Source: an uncultured Coriobacteriaceae bacterium (GTDB lineage Bacteria > Actinomycetota > Coriobacteriia > Coriobacteriales > Atopobiaceae). From it: a stretch of 64,000 bases of DNA. The translations under genes were made by a program, and so were the position numbers. Below, one piece after another: positions 55,949 through 64,000 of the stretch; position 1 is the stretch's first letter; each line of letters begins with the position of its first letter. The DNA is taken from NCBI GenBank assembly GCA_902779675.1, contig CACZCK010000003.1, forward strand, positions 199,259-263,258, written 5' to 3'. The notes below the pieces were generated by a model. The model did no database searches and had not been told where the DNA came from. It saw only the letters and a program-made list of their open reading frames with translations.

Positions 55949-57196
55949 TTAGAGGTCAACGCGCTCGAAGGGCATGCTCATGCAGCGCGGGCCGCCACGG
56001 CCGCGGGACAGCTCTGCCGAGGGGACTACGAGAAGGTCGAGGCCCTCCTTGTAGAGCACGTCGTTGGTGACGGTGTTGCGCTGGTAGACGCAGATCTTGC
56101 CCGGGGAGACGCACAGGGTGTTGGAGCCGTCGTTCCACTGCTCGCGGGCAGCAGCCGTCGGGTCGCCACCACCGCAGGGGATGAGCTTGACGGCATCGAT
56201 GTCCAGGGCCTTGGCCAGGACGTGCTCGAGGGTGTCGATCATCTCCTCGATCTTGACCTCGCCGTGCTCGGCGCCCTTGGTGATCTTGAAGACCTGCAGG
56301 GTGCCCATGATGCCCGGGTGGATGGTGAACTTGTCGACGTCAATCTGCGTGAACACGGTGTCGAGGTGCATGAAGGCACGGGACACGGGGATGTTGAACG
56401 CGTAGATGGTGTCGATCTCGGCGCCCTTGCCGCCCCAGAACAGGTTCTGGGCGAGCTCGTCGATGGCGGCAGCCTGAGTACGCTGCGAGATGCCGATGGC
56501 CAGCGTGTGGGCGTTGAGGTTGAGGACGTCGCCACCCTCCACGTGGTAGGAGGAGTCACGACGATACCACAGCGGGGTGCGCTTGTACTCGGGGTGATAC
56601 TTGAAGATGAACTTGCCGAGCAGCGTCTCGCGGTTGCGCGTCACGGAGTACATGTGATGCAGCATGACGCCCTTGCCGACGACCGCAAACGGGTCACGGG
56701 TGAAGTAGGTGTTGGGCATCGGGTCGATGAGCAGGTCGGTCTCGGAGTCCTGGTCCTGGCCGACGAGGTCGGTCAGCAGGGTGCTGGAGGCGCTGGGCAG
56801 ATCGATCTCGTTCTTGCGGATGCCGGCGATGGTCTTGTCCACGAACTCCTTGGTGTCGCGGATGGAGTACAGGTACTCCTTGACAGCGGCGAGCATGTTC
56901 TTGCCACGAAGGCCAGACTCCTGCAGCCACTGCTCGGTGTACTCCTCGCGGGCACCGGGCTCGGCGTCGAGAGCCTCGGCGCAGAGCTTCTCGAGGTAGA
57001 GAACCTCGACGCCCTGCTCACGCAGGATCTCTGCGAAGCGATCGTGCTCCTGCTGTGCGACCTCCAGGAAGGGGATGTCGTCGAAGAGCAGGCGACCCAG
57101 GTCATCGGGTGCGAGGTTGAGGAGCTCCTCACCAGGACGATGGAGCAGGATCTTCTTCAGGGGGCCGATTTCGCTGTGGACGTAAAGTCCCTTCAT
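55949..57196 (-). CDS. arcA: arginine deiminase
   Basis: Hydrolyses arginine to citrulline and ammonia; yields ATP through the later carbamate kinase step and raises pH. 415 residues. Catalytic Cys C405 in GGPRCMSMPFERVDL, with FTRDPFAV and YHVEGGDVLNLN carrying other active-site residues. ATG 57196 lies behind GGAGGG; a start 13 codons upstream is less likely. First gene of the arc cluster, behind an AT-rich promoter region. Confidence 0.97.
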   Translation of the reverse strand: MKGLYVHSEIGPLKKILLHRPGEELLNLAPDDLGRLLFDDIPFLEVAQQEHDRFAEILREQGVEVLYLEKLCAEALDAEPGAREEYTEQWLQESGLRGKNMLAAVKEYLYSIRDTKEFVDKTIAGIRKNEIDLPSASSTLLTDLVGQDQDSETDLLIDPMPNTYFTRDPFAVVGKGVMLHHMYSVTRNRETLLGKFIFKYHPEYKRTPLWYRRDSSYHVEGGDVLNLNAHTLAIGISQRTQAAAIDELAQNLFWGGKGAEIDTIYAFNIPVSRAFMHLDTVFTQIDVDKFTIHPGIMGTLQVFKITKGAEHGEVKIEEMIDTLEHVLAKALDIDAVKLIPCGGGDPTAAAREQWNDGSNTLCVSPGKICVYQRNTVTNDVLYKEGLDLLVVPSAELSRGRGGPRCMSMPFERVDL

Positions 57197-57293
57197 GATG
57201 CCCTCCACTCCTTTCGTGCCGGTCTCCCGACACACGAACTAATAGAAACCGAACCAGGAACAGCCGATGACAGGACGCGGCTGGTCGAGTTAG

Positions 57294-57322
57294 ATACTAT
57301 ATCCAATAGTTTTGATTCACAA
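57294..57322 (-). promoter_or_regulatory. promoter of the arc operon
   Basis: On the minus strand TTGTGA (57322-57317), 17 bases, TAGTAT (57299-57294), about 95 bases before the arcA ATG in a locally AT-rich stretch. The -35 resembles one half of a CRP/FNR-family site (TGTGA), but no matching second half was found. Confidence 0.55.
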
Positions 57323-57769
57323 TTCCTTTAAAACTCATCTGCCGCTAACGGTAGCAATTGAGGTCCAAGCGGTGGAGCCTTCAGCTCGTAGCGTAATTTG
57401 ATAGGCCATTTACCTGCGTTTTCTATGCAACTGACCGTTCGATTCCATAGATGGTTCTGAGCGATACCCAACCATTGCCCCAAGGGAATACGAATTGCGA
57501 AACATATTTGTAATACTTGTATAATCGCTGTTCTATTCATTCTTTTGCAATTTCAATGCATCATTCCACAACGCCCGCACGCAGGCACGCGCAGAAGGCC
57601 GCCCACCGTGCACGGAACACCATTCGCTTTGGAACCGCCACCGTCCCCGTCGACGCCGCCAGCCACTGCCGCCTCTGACACCACCTCCCGATGCCTGGAG
57701 CGCGACTACGCCCATACTGCTAGAATTCATTGTTTGGACGCACACGTCACCAACACGGGGGCACCACAT
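57323..57769. other. divergent regulatory region between arcA and ppk
   Basis: About 450 bases without a convincing gene. The first 220 are AT-rich, the rest GC-rich. On the plus strand TATAAT at 57520-57525 has TTGCGA at 57495 (19-base spacing), and TAGAAT at 57721-57726 is a second possible -10 nearer ppk. A 70-codon minus-strand open frame (57540-57328) lacks a clear ribosome-binding site and any known similarity. Confidence 0.5.
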
Positions 57770-60637
57770 ATGGGCAGCAACAAGAAGAACGAGAAGAAGA
57801 TCCGCAAGCGACTTGCCAAGGAGCTCAAGAAGACCAACAAGCGACTTCGTGGCGCGGTCGACTCCGAGGTCACGCGCGAGGCGCTGGCCAAGCGCGCCGA
57901 GAAGCTCGAGCGCAAGCTCGAGAAGGCCGCACGCGCCAACGAGAAGATCCACGGCAAGCGCAACGGTGCCAAGCCTAACCGCAACTTCGACTACACGCAG
58001 AACCGCGAGGTCAGCTGGCTGCGCTTCGACGATCGCGTCCTCGACGAGGCCTTCGACGAGACGGTTCCCCTCTTCGAGCGCCTCAAGTTCGTCTCCATCT
58101 TTGGCAGCAACCTCGACGAGTGGTTCATGGTCCGCATCGGCGGTCTCTCCGACCTGGCGCTGCTCAAGAAGCAGCCGCGCGACATCCGCTCCAACGAGAC
58201 CCCGTCCGAGCAGATCCAGCGCGTCTTGGCCATGCTCCCGCCCCTCATCGAGCGCCAAGCCCAGGCGTTCTCCAGCATCGAGGCCAACCTGTCGGGCGCC
58301 GGCCTCACCCGCGTGCGCGCCGCCGACCTCACCGATGCCGACCTGCGTCGCATTGCGCAGCACTTTGACGCGCGCATCGCCCCGATCATGTCGCCCATGA
58401 TCATCGATCCGCGCCATCCCTTCCCCAACCTCAAAAACGGCCGCATGTACGTGGCCTGCTCGCTCGACGGCCCCGAGGAGAGCGGCATGCTCGGCGTCGT
58501 GGAGGTGCCCCACAGCCTCGAGCGCGTGGTTCCCCTTCCCTCCACGTCGCGCAACTACCGCTACATCCTGCTCGAGGACCTCATGCTCTTTAAGCTGGGC
58601 GACTGCTTCGGCGACTACGCCCCCACGAGCTCGGCCGTCATTCGCGTGACCCGCAACACCGACATCGACCCCGACGGCGAGGGCGTCGAGGAGGACGAGG
58701 ACTACCGTCAGCACATGAAGTCAATCCTGCGCGAGCGCCTTCGCCTGCAGGCGGTGCGCCTCGAGATCGACGGCAACCTCTCCCCCGAGCTCGAGCAGTT
58801 CGTGGTCGACTCGCTGCACCTCACATCCAACCGCGTATTCCACACCAACATGCCGCTCGACCTCGGGTACGTCTACGGCCTGGAGGGGCATATCCCCAAC
58901 GCGTCGCGCTCCAAGCTGCTCTTCGAGCCCTTCGAGCCCCAGCCTTCCCCCATGGTCGATGCACATGCGCCCATGCTCGAGCAGGTCGAGGACCACGACA
59001 TCCTGCTCTGCTACCCCTATGAGGGCATGGACCCGCTCCTTCGCCTACTGCGCGAGGCCTCCAGCGACGACAACTGCATCTCCATCAAGATCACCCTCTA
59101 TCGCGTGGCCAAGCAGTCCAAGCTCTGCGAAAGCCTCATCGCGGCCGTGGAGAACGGCAAGGAGGTCACGGTCCTCATGGAGCTGCGCGCCCGCTTCGAC
59201 GAGGCCAACAACATCGCCTGGGCAGACCGCCTCGAGGACGCGGGCTGTACCGTCATCTATGGCTCGGAGGGCTTCAAGGTCCACTCCAAGATCTGCCAGA
59301 TCACCTACCACGACAGCGGCCACATCAAGCGCATCACCTGTCTGGGCACCGGCAACTTCAACGAGAAGACCGCGCGCCTCTATTCCGACTTCATGCTCCT
59401 CACCGCCCACGAGGGCATCGGCGAGGACGGCAACACCTTCTTCCGCAACCTGTCGCTCGGCAACCTCCGCGGCACCTACAAGTACCTGGGCGTCGCGCCG
59501 ATCGGCCTTAAGCCGCTCGTCATGCGCGGCCTCAACCGCGAGATCGAGCGTGCTCGCTCCGGCCAGGACGCGCAGGTCTTCATGAAGATGAACTCGCTCA
59601 CCGACCGCGACGTCATAGACAAAATCGCCGAGGCGTGCCAGGCGGGTGTCCGCGTGGTCATGATCATCCGCGGCATCTGCTGCATCAGGGCAAACGTCCC
59701 CGGCCACACCGAGGGGCTCCTCGTGCGCCAGATCGTAGGCCGCTTCCTCGAGCACACCCGCATCTACGCCTTCGGCTCCTCGGCCGACACCATCTACCTC
59801 TCCAGCGCCGACATGATGACGCGCAACACCGAGCACCGCGTGGAGATCGCCTACCCCGTGCTCGATGACTTCTGCCGCAAGCTGGTGGTGCAGTTCGTCA
59901 ACATCCAGCTGGCTGACAACGCCAAGGCGCGCGAGCTCACGCAGGACGGCACCTGGAAGACGGTCGAGCCCGAGCCGGGCGAGCCCACCATCAACGCACA
60001 GGAGATGCTGCTCTCGCTGGCCATGCGCCGCGCCAAGGGCGAGCTGGTCGAGGGTGCCGACATGCTGCTGTCCGACGGCATACATGTCGACCTGCCCGTA
60101 GAGCACATGCGCAAGCTGGCCTCGCTTCCCAGCATGTCGCACATAGACGACCTCCTGAGCGCCGAGAGCAAGGACGAGGCCGCCAAGAACGAGCCAGCCA
60201 AGGAGGAGCCTGCCAAGGTCGAGTCCGCCAAGGAGGCGCCCGCCAAGGACGAGACCAAGGTGGCGCACGTCGAGGCGCACATCATCGAAGAGGACGAGGC
60301 TGTCGAGGAGCCGGTGCCCACAACCGACCCCGTCGAGCAAGCGGCCGAGGAGGCCGTGCTCGAGGCCACCCAGGTGGGCGCGCAGGACGACGCTCCCACT
60401 CAGGAGCCCGAGGACAGTGCAGCTGAGGAAGCCTCCCCTGCCGCCGAGCCCCAGACTGAGCCCCAGCCGTCGAAGGCCGCCCCAAAGACCAAGGCCGCAC
60501 CCACGCAACAGCAGGCCATCGAGCCCCGCACGCCCGGGCGGCTCAAGGTCGCGTTCAAACTTATCGGCATGGGTATGCGCGAGCTCTTTACCGGACGCAT
60601 CTCCCGTGACGCGCGACAGCGCGGCAGGCGCGGCTAG
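57770..60637 (+). CDS. ppk: polyphosphate kinase 1 with long charged N- and C-terminal extensions
   Basis: Reversibly makes polyphosphate from ATP. 955 residues against about 690-740 usually. The core runs from about residue 75 (NREVSWLRFDDRVLDEAF) to about 790. Phospho-acceptor H505 is in FKVHSKICQITY and H662 in RFLEHTRIYAFG, spaced 157 apart exactly as H435/H592 in E. coli. The first 70 residues are Lys/Arg-rich and probably coiled coil; the last 160 are Glu/Ala/Pro/Lys-rich with repeats such as AKNEPAKEEPAKVE, ending in a basic helix. ATG 57770 follows GGGGG. Confidence 0.95.
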   Translation: MGSNKKNEKKIRKRLAKELKKTNKRLRGAVDSEVTREALAKRAEKLERKLEKAARANEKIHGKRNGAKPNRNFDYTQNREVSWLRFDDRVLDEAFDETVPLFERLKFVSIFGSNLDEWFMVRIGGLSDLALLKKQPRDIRSNETPSEQIQRVLAMLPPLIERQAQAFSSIEANLSGAGLTRVRAADLTDADLRRIAQHFDARIAPIMSPMIIDPRHPFPNLKNGRMYVACSLDGPEESGMLGVVEVPHSLERVVPLPSTSRNYRYILLEDLMLFKLGDCFGDYAPTSSAVIRVTRNTDIDPDGEGVEEDEDYRQHMKSILRERLRLQAVRLEIDGNLSPELEQFVVDSLHLTSNRVFHTNMPLDLGYVYGLEGHIPNASRSKLLFEPFEPQPSPMVDAHAPMLEQVEDHDILLCYPYEGMDPLLRLLREASSDDNCISIKITLYRVAKQSKLCESLIAAVENGKEVTVLMELRARFDEANNIAWADRLEDAGCTVIYGSEGFKVHSKICQITYHDSGHIKRITCLGTGNFNEKTARLYSDFMLLTAHEGIGEDGNTFFRNLSLGNLRGTYKYLGVAPIGLKPLVMRGLNREIERARSGQDAQVFMKMNSLTDRDVIDKIAEACQAGVRVVMIIRGICCIRANVPGHTEGLLVRQIVGRFLEHTRIYAFGSSADTIYLSSADMMTRNTEHRVEIAYPVLDDFCRKLVVQFVNIQLADNAKARELTQDGTWKTVEPEPGEPTINAQEMLLSLAMRRAKGELVEGADMLLSDGIHVDLPVEHMRKLASLPSMSHIDDLLSAESKDEAAKNEPAKEEPAKVESAKEAPAKDETKVAHVEAHIIEEDEAVEEPVPTTDPVEQAAEEAVLEATQVGAQDDAPTQEPEDSAAEEASPAAEPQTEPQPSKAAPKTKAAPTQQQAIEPRTPGRLKVAFKLIGMGMRELFTGRISRDARQRGRRG

Positions 60638-60667
60638 ACGAGGCCTGCACACAGGTTTGCTAACCTA

Positions 60668-60695
60668 GGGGACCGACGGCATGCCGTCGGTCCCC
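60668..60695 (+). terminator. 28-bp perfect palindrome after ppk
   Basis: GGGGACCGACGGCA joined directly to its reverse complement TGCCGTCGGTCCCC, followed by TTC. It lies between the ppk stop and the rlmD start. It could terminate ppk transcripts; the T-run is minimal. Confidence 0.6.
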
Positions 60696-60722
60696 TTCAC
60701 ACGACAAGGATTGGAAGGCATC

Positions 60723-62057
60723 GTGGCAGTAGGCAGCAGCATCAGGCTCGAGGTCGAGCGTATGGCCTACGGGGCAGACGCCATCTCACACGCAGACGAC
60801 GGCAAGACCGTCTTCGTCTCGGGTGGTATCACAGGCGACGTCGTGGAGGCGCGCGTCGTCTCGGATGGCCCCTCCTTCGCTCGCGCGGAGGTGACCGAGG
60901 TCCTGGAACCGTCCCCGCTGCGCGTCGCGCCGAGCTGCCCGTATGCTGGAATCTGTGGCGGTTGCCCTTGGGCGGCGCTTTCTCGCGAGGCGCAGCTCGC
61001 AGCCAAGCGCGCCAACGTGGTCGACTCACTCGTACGTATTGGTCACATGGACCAGGCGCGTGCGGATGCCCTCGTCGGTCCCTGCGAGGCGCCTAGTGAC
61101 CCCTGGGGGTACCGCAACAAGGTCGAGCTCGCCTTCACGCGCAACAAGGGGCGCGCCGTGATCGGTATGCACGACCGGGGTGGAAGCAACGTCATCAAGG
61201 TCGACCGTTGCCCACTGCTCGACGCACGCCATGCCAAGCTGGTCAAGTCCGTCTCGGGAGCGCTCTCCTACCTCTCTGGCTCGCATGAGCTGGGCATCGA
61301 CCGCATCGGCATCCGCGCCTCCCGCCGCACGCGTGACATCGAGGTGTCGCTCTGGACCAGCACTGGCGCCTTTCCCCGCGCACAGGTGGCCAAGGTGCTC
61401 GCCGACGCCACCAAGGCGACGTCGGTGGTGCGCGTGCTCACCAAGGGACCGCAGAAGGCCCGCCGCGTCTCTGGCGTAGAGCGCCTCTCGGGCAAGGGTC
61501 ACTGGGAGGAGCGCATCGGCAGCGAGCTCATGGCGGTGTCCGCACCGTCGTTCTTCCAGGTCAACACCGCTGGCGCGCAGCGGCTCGTGGAGCTCGTCTG
61601 CGACGCGCTGGGCCTCTCCGAGGACGACGAGGCCATGGACCTCTACTGTGGTGCCGGTACCTTCACGCTGCCGCTCGCGCGGCGCACCGGGTTCGTCTCT
61701 GCGGTCGAGAGCTATGGCCCGGCCGTGCGCGACCTCAGGCGCAATCTGGAACGCGCCAACCTATCCAACGTCGATGCCGTGGGCGGCGACGCGGGACGCG
61801 AGTTCCCCGACACCGACGCCGACGTGATCGTGGTCGACCCACCGCGCGCAGGCCTCGCCGAGGACGTGGTCGAGCAGCTCTGCGAGCAGCCCGCGCGTGC
61901 CATCGCCTACGTGAGCTGCGACCCCGCGACGCTTGCCCGCGACCTCGCACGCTTCGAGGAGCGCGGCGTCTTTGTGCCCACGCGCATCACGCCCGTCGAC
62001 CTCTTCCCGCAGACCTTCCACGTCGAGACGGTAGTATTGATGTCACGTGTTATATAG
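60723..62057 (+). CDS. rlmD: 23S rRNA (uracil-C5)-methyltransferase, RumA/RlmD family
   Basis: 444 residues. N-terminal TRAM domain (IRLEVERMAYGADAIS), then 4Fe-4S cysteines SCPYAGICGGCPW and DRCPLLD. The SAM-binding motif is DLYCGAGTFTLPLAR, and VDPPRAGL plus YVSCDPATLARDL contain the catalytic Cys. The exact target uracil (747, 1939 or a tRNA site) cannot be told from sequence alone. GTG 60723 follows GGAAGG; an in-frame ATG at 60681 would start inside the palindrome and is rejected. Confidence 0.92.
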   Translation: MAVGSSIRLEVERMAYGADAISHADDGKTVFVSGGITGDVVEARVVSDGPSFARAEVTEVLEPSPLRVAPSCPYAGICGGCPWAALSREAQLAAKRANVVDSLVRIGHMDQARADALVGPCEAPSDPWGYRNKVELAFTRNKGRAVIGMHDRGGSNVIKVDRCPLLDARHAKLVKSVSGALSYLSGSHELGIDRIGIRASRRTRDIEVSLWTSTGAFPRAQVAKVLADATKATSVVRVLTKGPQKARRVSGVERLSGKGHWEERIGSELMAVSAPSFFQVNTAGAQRLVELVCDALGLSEDDEAMDLYCGAGTFTLPLARRTGFVSAVESYGPAVRDLRRNLERANLSNVDAVGGDAGREFPDTDADVIVVDPPRAGLAEDVVEQLCEQPARAIAYVSCDPATLARDLARFEERGVFVPTRITPVDLFPQTFHVETVVLMSRVI

Positions 62058-62067
62058 GGAAAACTGT

Positions 62068-62398
62068 ATGAATCGCCCGCCGAAGCAAACAACCATTTAT
62101 ATCGGTCTGAATGATTCCGAGACCGGAGTACAGAGGTTTCCGTCCGAAAAATATCTTTCGATCCTGAAACACGCCTGCAAAAGCTATAAGGTTGCTTTCT
62201 CCGTTCAGGAAATTAATGGAGGCTACTTCCACGAAAACGGCCGCTACGCCGAAGAAAACACCCTGGTACTTAGTCTGGGATGTTCCCGAACAGACCGTCA
62301 TGGAGCTTGCAAAGGATCTCTGTGCTTTTTTCCATCAGGAGAGTGTTATGGTCACGTCCTCTCCCACATCGGTTGTTTTCGTAAAGGAAACGATCTGA
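62068..62398 (+). pseudogene. frameshifted low-GC gene, small conserved protein of firmicute type
   Basis: ATG 62068 (AGGGA upstream) reads MNRPPKQTTIYIGLNDSETG and continues to GRYAEENTLVLSL. The coherent sequence then moves to the +1 frame, DVPEQTVMELAKDLCAFF to SVVFVKETI, stopping at 62398. The shift maps to the GGG at 62277-62279: one extra base restores a 110-residue protein when removed. Base composition is visibly richer in A+T than its neighbours. I recognise the pattern as a small uncharacterised protein common in Firmicutes but cannot give a function. Transfer followed by decay is inferred; a sequencing error is possible. Confidence 0.65.
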
Positions 62399-62467
62399 TC
62401 ATACATATGGGGCCATGTGGAAGGCGTCTGTTTGCTCTCAAGGAGCACCTAGTAGAGAGGGCGAGCC

Positions 62468-62716
62468 ATGGAGCTCATCGGGTATTGCGGGGTCACCTGC
62501 TCCGTCTGCACGGACTACGCCTCGGGCGCATGCCCGGGATGTCAGCAGAGCACCTGGCCTGACGACGACCCCTGTCCTCCCATCGCCTGCTGCCAGAGGC
62601 ACTCGATCGAATGCTGCGGCCAGTGCGCGGAGTTTCCCTGCGCCATGATGGCCGACTTCTACGAGGAGTCCGACAGCCATCGGGCGGCCTACGCCCGCAT
62701 GGCAGCCCTCCGATAG
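62468..62716 (+). CDS. DUF3795 cysteine-rich protein
   Basis: 82 residues with 13 Cys: IGYCGVTCSVCTDYASGACPGC, then CCQRHSIECCGQCAEFPC. This is the DUF3795 pattern, thought to bind metal or an Fe-S cluster; function unknown. ATG 62468 lies behind AGAGGG. Slightly downstream of the decayed gene, and convergent with the P1 peptidase. Confidence 0.82.
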   Translation: MELIGYCGVTCSVCTDYASGACPGCQQSTWPDDDPCPPIACCQRHSIECCGQCAEFPCAMMADFYEESDSHRAAYARMAALR

Positions 62717-62732
62717 TCCGCGCCCAAACGCC

Positions 62733-62847
62733 TCGCGCACAGGGCGCGTCTCGCGCACAGGGGGTACTCCCTTGTTCGCGAACTGCACATCTTCCTGCGG
62801 GCACGAGACGATGGCCTTCGCGCAGAAGGGAGTATACCTTGTGCGCG
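62733..62847. repeat. palindromic repeat units between convergent genes
   Basis: Two 29-base units, 62752-62780 and 62819-62847, are reverse complements at 24 of 29 positions, and each also folds on itself (CGCG ends, GGG/CCC core). A 12-base piece, TCGCGCACAGGG, is present at 62733 and again at 62751. The layout resembles REP/BIME-type elements, or a large bidirectional terminator for the two converging genes. Confidence 0.55.
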
Positions 62848-62868
62848 AGCAAAGCATCTGAGCGCGAG

Positions 62869-63834
62869 CTACAGGTCGCGTGCCGCCTTGAGGCCGAAGG
62901 CACCACAAGCGCTGCGAGCCGCATCCGCAATAGCCTGCTCCAGCGCTGCGGTGGCGAGCATCCCTACCATGTCGACCTGCGCCTCGACCGCACCCGTCGC
63001 CATCACGAAGATGCTGTCGCCATCGTTGGTGGTATGGGTCGGCCTGATGGCATGGGCGTAGGCGTCAGCCGCCATCTGAGCGACCTTGGTTGCCTCTGCC
63101 TTGCTCAGCTTGGCGTTGGTCACCACGCACGAGATGGTCGTGTTGGCACGCAGCGGCATGGCGGCCCCAGCCTCGGCAAAGGCCTCCTCGACCGAGATGA
63201 TCCGCGAGCCATCGGCCGACAGCACGCCCGCAAGAGGCGCACCCGTCTCGGGGTCGACCACGTTGCCCACGGCATTGACGGCCGAGACGGCACCGCACAC
63301 AAGGTCGCCCGCCACAAGGACGCACTCCCCCAGCCCGCTCTTCATGCAACGCTGGGGACCTGCAACCTTGCCCACCGTGCAGCCAGCGCCAGCACCCACG
63401 TTGCCACGGGCAAGCGGCTCGCCGGCATGGTCGAAGGCGGCCCTCACGGCCTCGGCTCCCATAGTGGCGTCTGGCCGCACGCGGGCATCGCCGCACATCA
63501 GGTCGAAGAGGCAGGCGCTGCTCACGATGGGCACCTTTGTCACCATGACGTCCAGACCGATGTCGCGGCACTCGAGCTCGTCCGCAACGCCGCTCGATGC
63601 GGCGAGGCCAAAGGCGCTGCCACCGCTCAGCACGACGGCATGCAGCTGTTGGACGGTCTCTTCGGGGTGCAGCAGGTCGGTCTCGCGCGTCGCGGGAGCG
63701 CCGCCACGCACGTCTACGGCGCCGGTGGCGCCATCGGGGCACACGATTACGGTGCATCCCGTCCCCGCCGCCTCGTTGGTCGCGTGGCCGGCATAGATGC
63801 CGGGAATCTGGGTGATGCTCGTGATCTCAGGCAT
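62869..63834 (-). CDS. P1-family (DmpA/S58-type) aminopeptidase-like protein
   Basis: 321 residues of the autoprocessing N-terminal-nucleophile family that includes L-aminopeptidase D-Ala-esterase and NylC-type amidases. [20 protein letters not shown] at the start, [30 protein letters not shown] and [16 protein letters not shown] are typical. The likely processing site is in [12 protein letters not shown], giving a Ser nucleophile where many relatives have Thr. Substrate unknown. ATG 63834 follows GGAGGAG and overlaps the end of maf. Confidence 0.85.
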   Translation of the reverse strand: MPEITSITQIPGIYAGHATNEAAGTGCTVIVCPDGATGAVDVRGGAPATRETDLLHPEETVQQLHAVVLSGGSAFGLAASSGVADELECRDIGLDVMVTKVPIVSSACLFDLMCGDARVRPDATMGAEAVRAAFDHAGEPLARGNVGAGAGCTVGKVAGPQRCMKSGLGECVLVAGDLVCGAVSAVNAVGNVVDPETGAPLAGVLSADGSRIISVEEAFAEAGAAMPLRANTTISCVVTNAKLSKAEATKVAQMAADAYAHAIRPTHTTNDGDSIFVMATGAVEAQVDMVGMLATAALEQAIADAARSACGAFGLKAARDL

Positions 63835-64000
63835 TTCGCTCCTCCAAGAGTGTCGAAAGAAGGTCCCTGTCGTGACCCTGTCCGCCAAGACGTGCCATCT
63901 CACGCACGACGCGGCAGGTGGGCAGGCCTACGACGTTGTCGTAGTCACCAGTGATGCCGCTCACCAGCAGGCGTCCCGTACCCTGGATGGCGTAGGCGCC
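63827..64000 (-). CDS. maf: Maf-like nucleoside triphosphate pyrophosphatase (C-terminal 57 residues)
   Basis: Partial: the gene enters from beyond the window end. The visible part begins [20 protein letters not shown] and continues [19 protein letters not shown], the Maf/YhdE C-terminal signature. Family members hydrolyse dTTP/UTP or modified nucleotides. The stop overlaps the start of the P1 peptidase gene (ATGCCTGA), so the two form one transcript. Confidence 0.85.
   Translation of the reverse strand, partial: GAYAIQGTGRLLVSGITGDYDNVVGLPTCRVVREMARLGGQGHDRDLLSTLLEERNA

Noticed and set aside
57328..57540. 70-codon minus-strand open frame in the arcA-ppk gap
   Set aside because: Lies over the predicted promoter region, lacks a ribosome-binding site and resembles no known small protein.
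60681..60722. Upstream ATG start for rlmD
   Set aside because: It lies inside the ppk terminator palindrome and has no ribosome-binding site; GTG 60723 has GGAAGG and matches the family N-terminus.

Overview
The window looks like chromosome from a high-GC, fermentative actinomycete of the class Coriobacteriia (Olsenella/Atopobium-like). This is inference from three things: strongly GC-biased coding with frequent GTG and TTG starts, a clostridia-like set of aromatic-acid enzymes, and a large arginine deiminase cluster. About 50 protein genes, one tRNA and two decayed genes are visible. I saw no insertion sequence, prophage, CRISPR array or rRNA.

Layout. 1-2.1 kb: pyruvate phosphate dikinase (cut by the window edge) behind a half-length PPDK-regulatory-type protein. 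2.3-8.1 kb (minus strand): an rpsP-khpA-rimM-trmD-lepB-glyQ-glyS translation and export operon. 8.3-11.6 kb (plus strand): a two-component system and DNA polymerase IV. 11.6-35.1 kb (minus strand): a long run of cell-growth genes. Read in transcription order these are a P-type ATPase, aconitase, two envelope-type proteins of unknown role plus a cyclophilin, mreBCD-mrdA-rodA, a radical-SAM pair, rplU-rpmA-obgE, then proB-nadD-yqeK-rsfS. 35.2 kb: tRNA-Arg(CCG), followed by about 600 bases without a recognisable gene. 35.9-37.6 kb: a CBS-type inorganic pyrophosphatase.

37.6-47.3 kb is a nearly complete aromatic amino-acid operon: aroF, tyrA, aroB, aroA, aroC, pheA, a fused aroE-aroK, and last a PTS EIIB domain fused to a type II dehydroquinase-like domain. 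It is preceded by the collapsed remains of a second, AroG-type DAHP synthase and by a perfect 14-bp inverted repeat. The EIIB-AroQ fusion is the most striking object in the window. It keeps the EIIB phospho-cysteine but has lost the Arg and His expected in an active dehydroquinase.

47.3-51.6 kb holds folate, metalloprotease, trpS and YfcC-type transporter genes. 52-57.2 kb is an arginine deiminase cluster (arcA, argF/arcB, arcD, arcT) with hairpins between most genes and no carbamate kinase gene in the window. 57.8-64 kb has a polyphosphate kinase with long charged tails, an rRNA methyltransferase, a frameshifted lower-GC gene of probable foreign origin, a DUF3795 protein, a P1-family peptidase and the end of maf.
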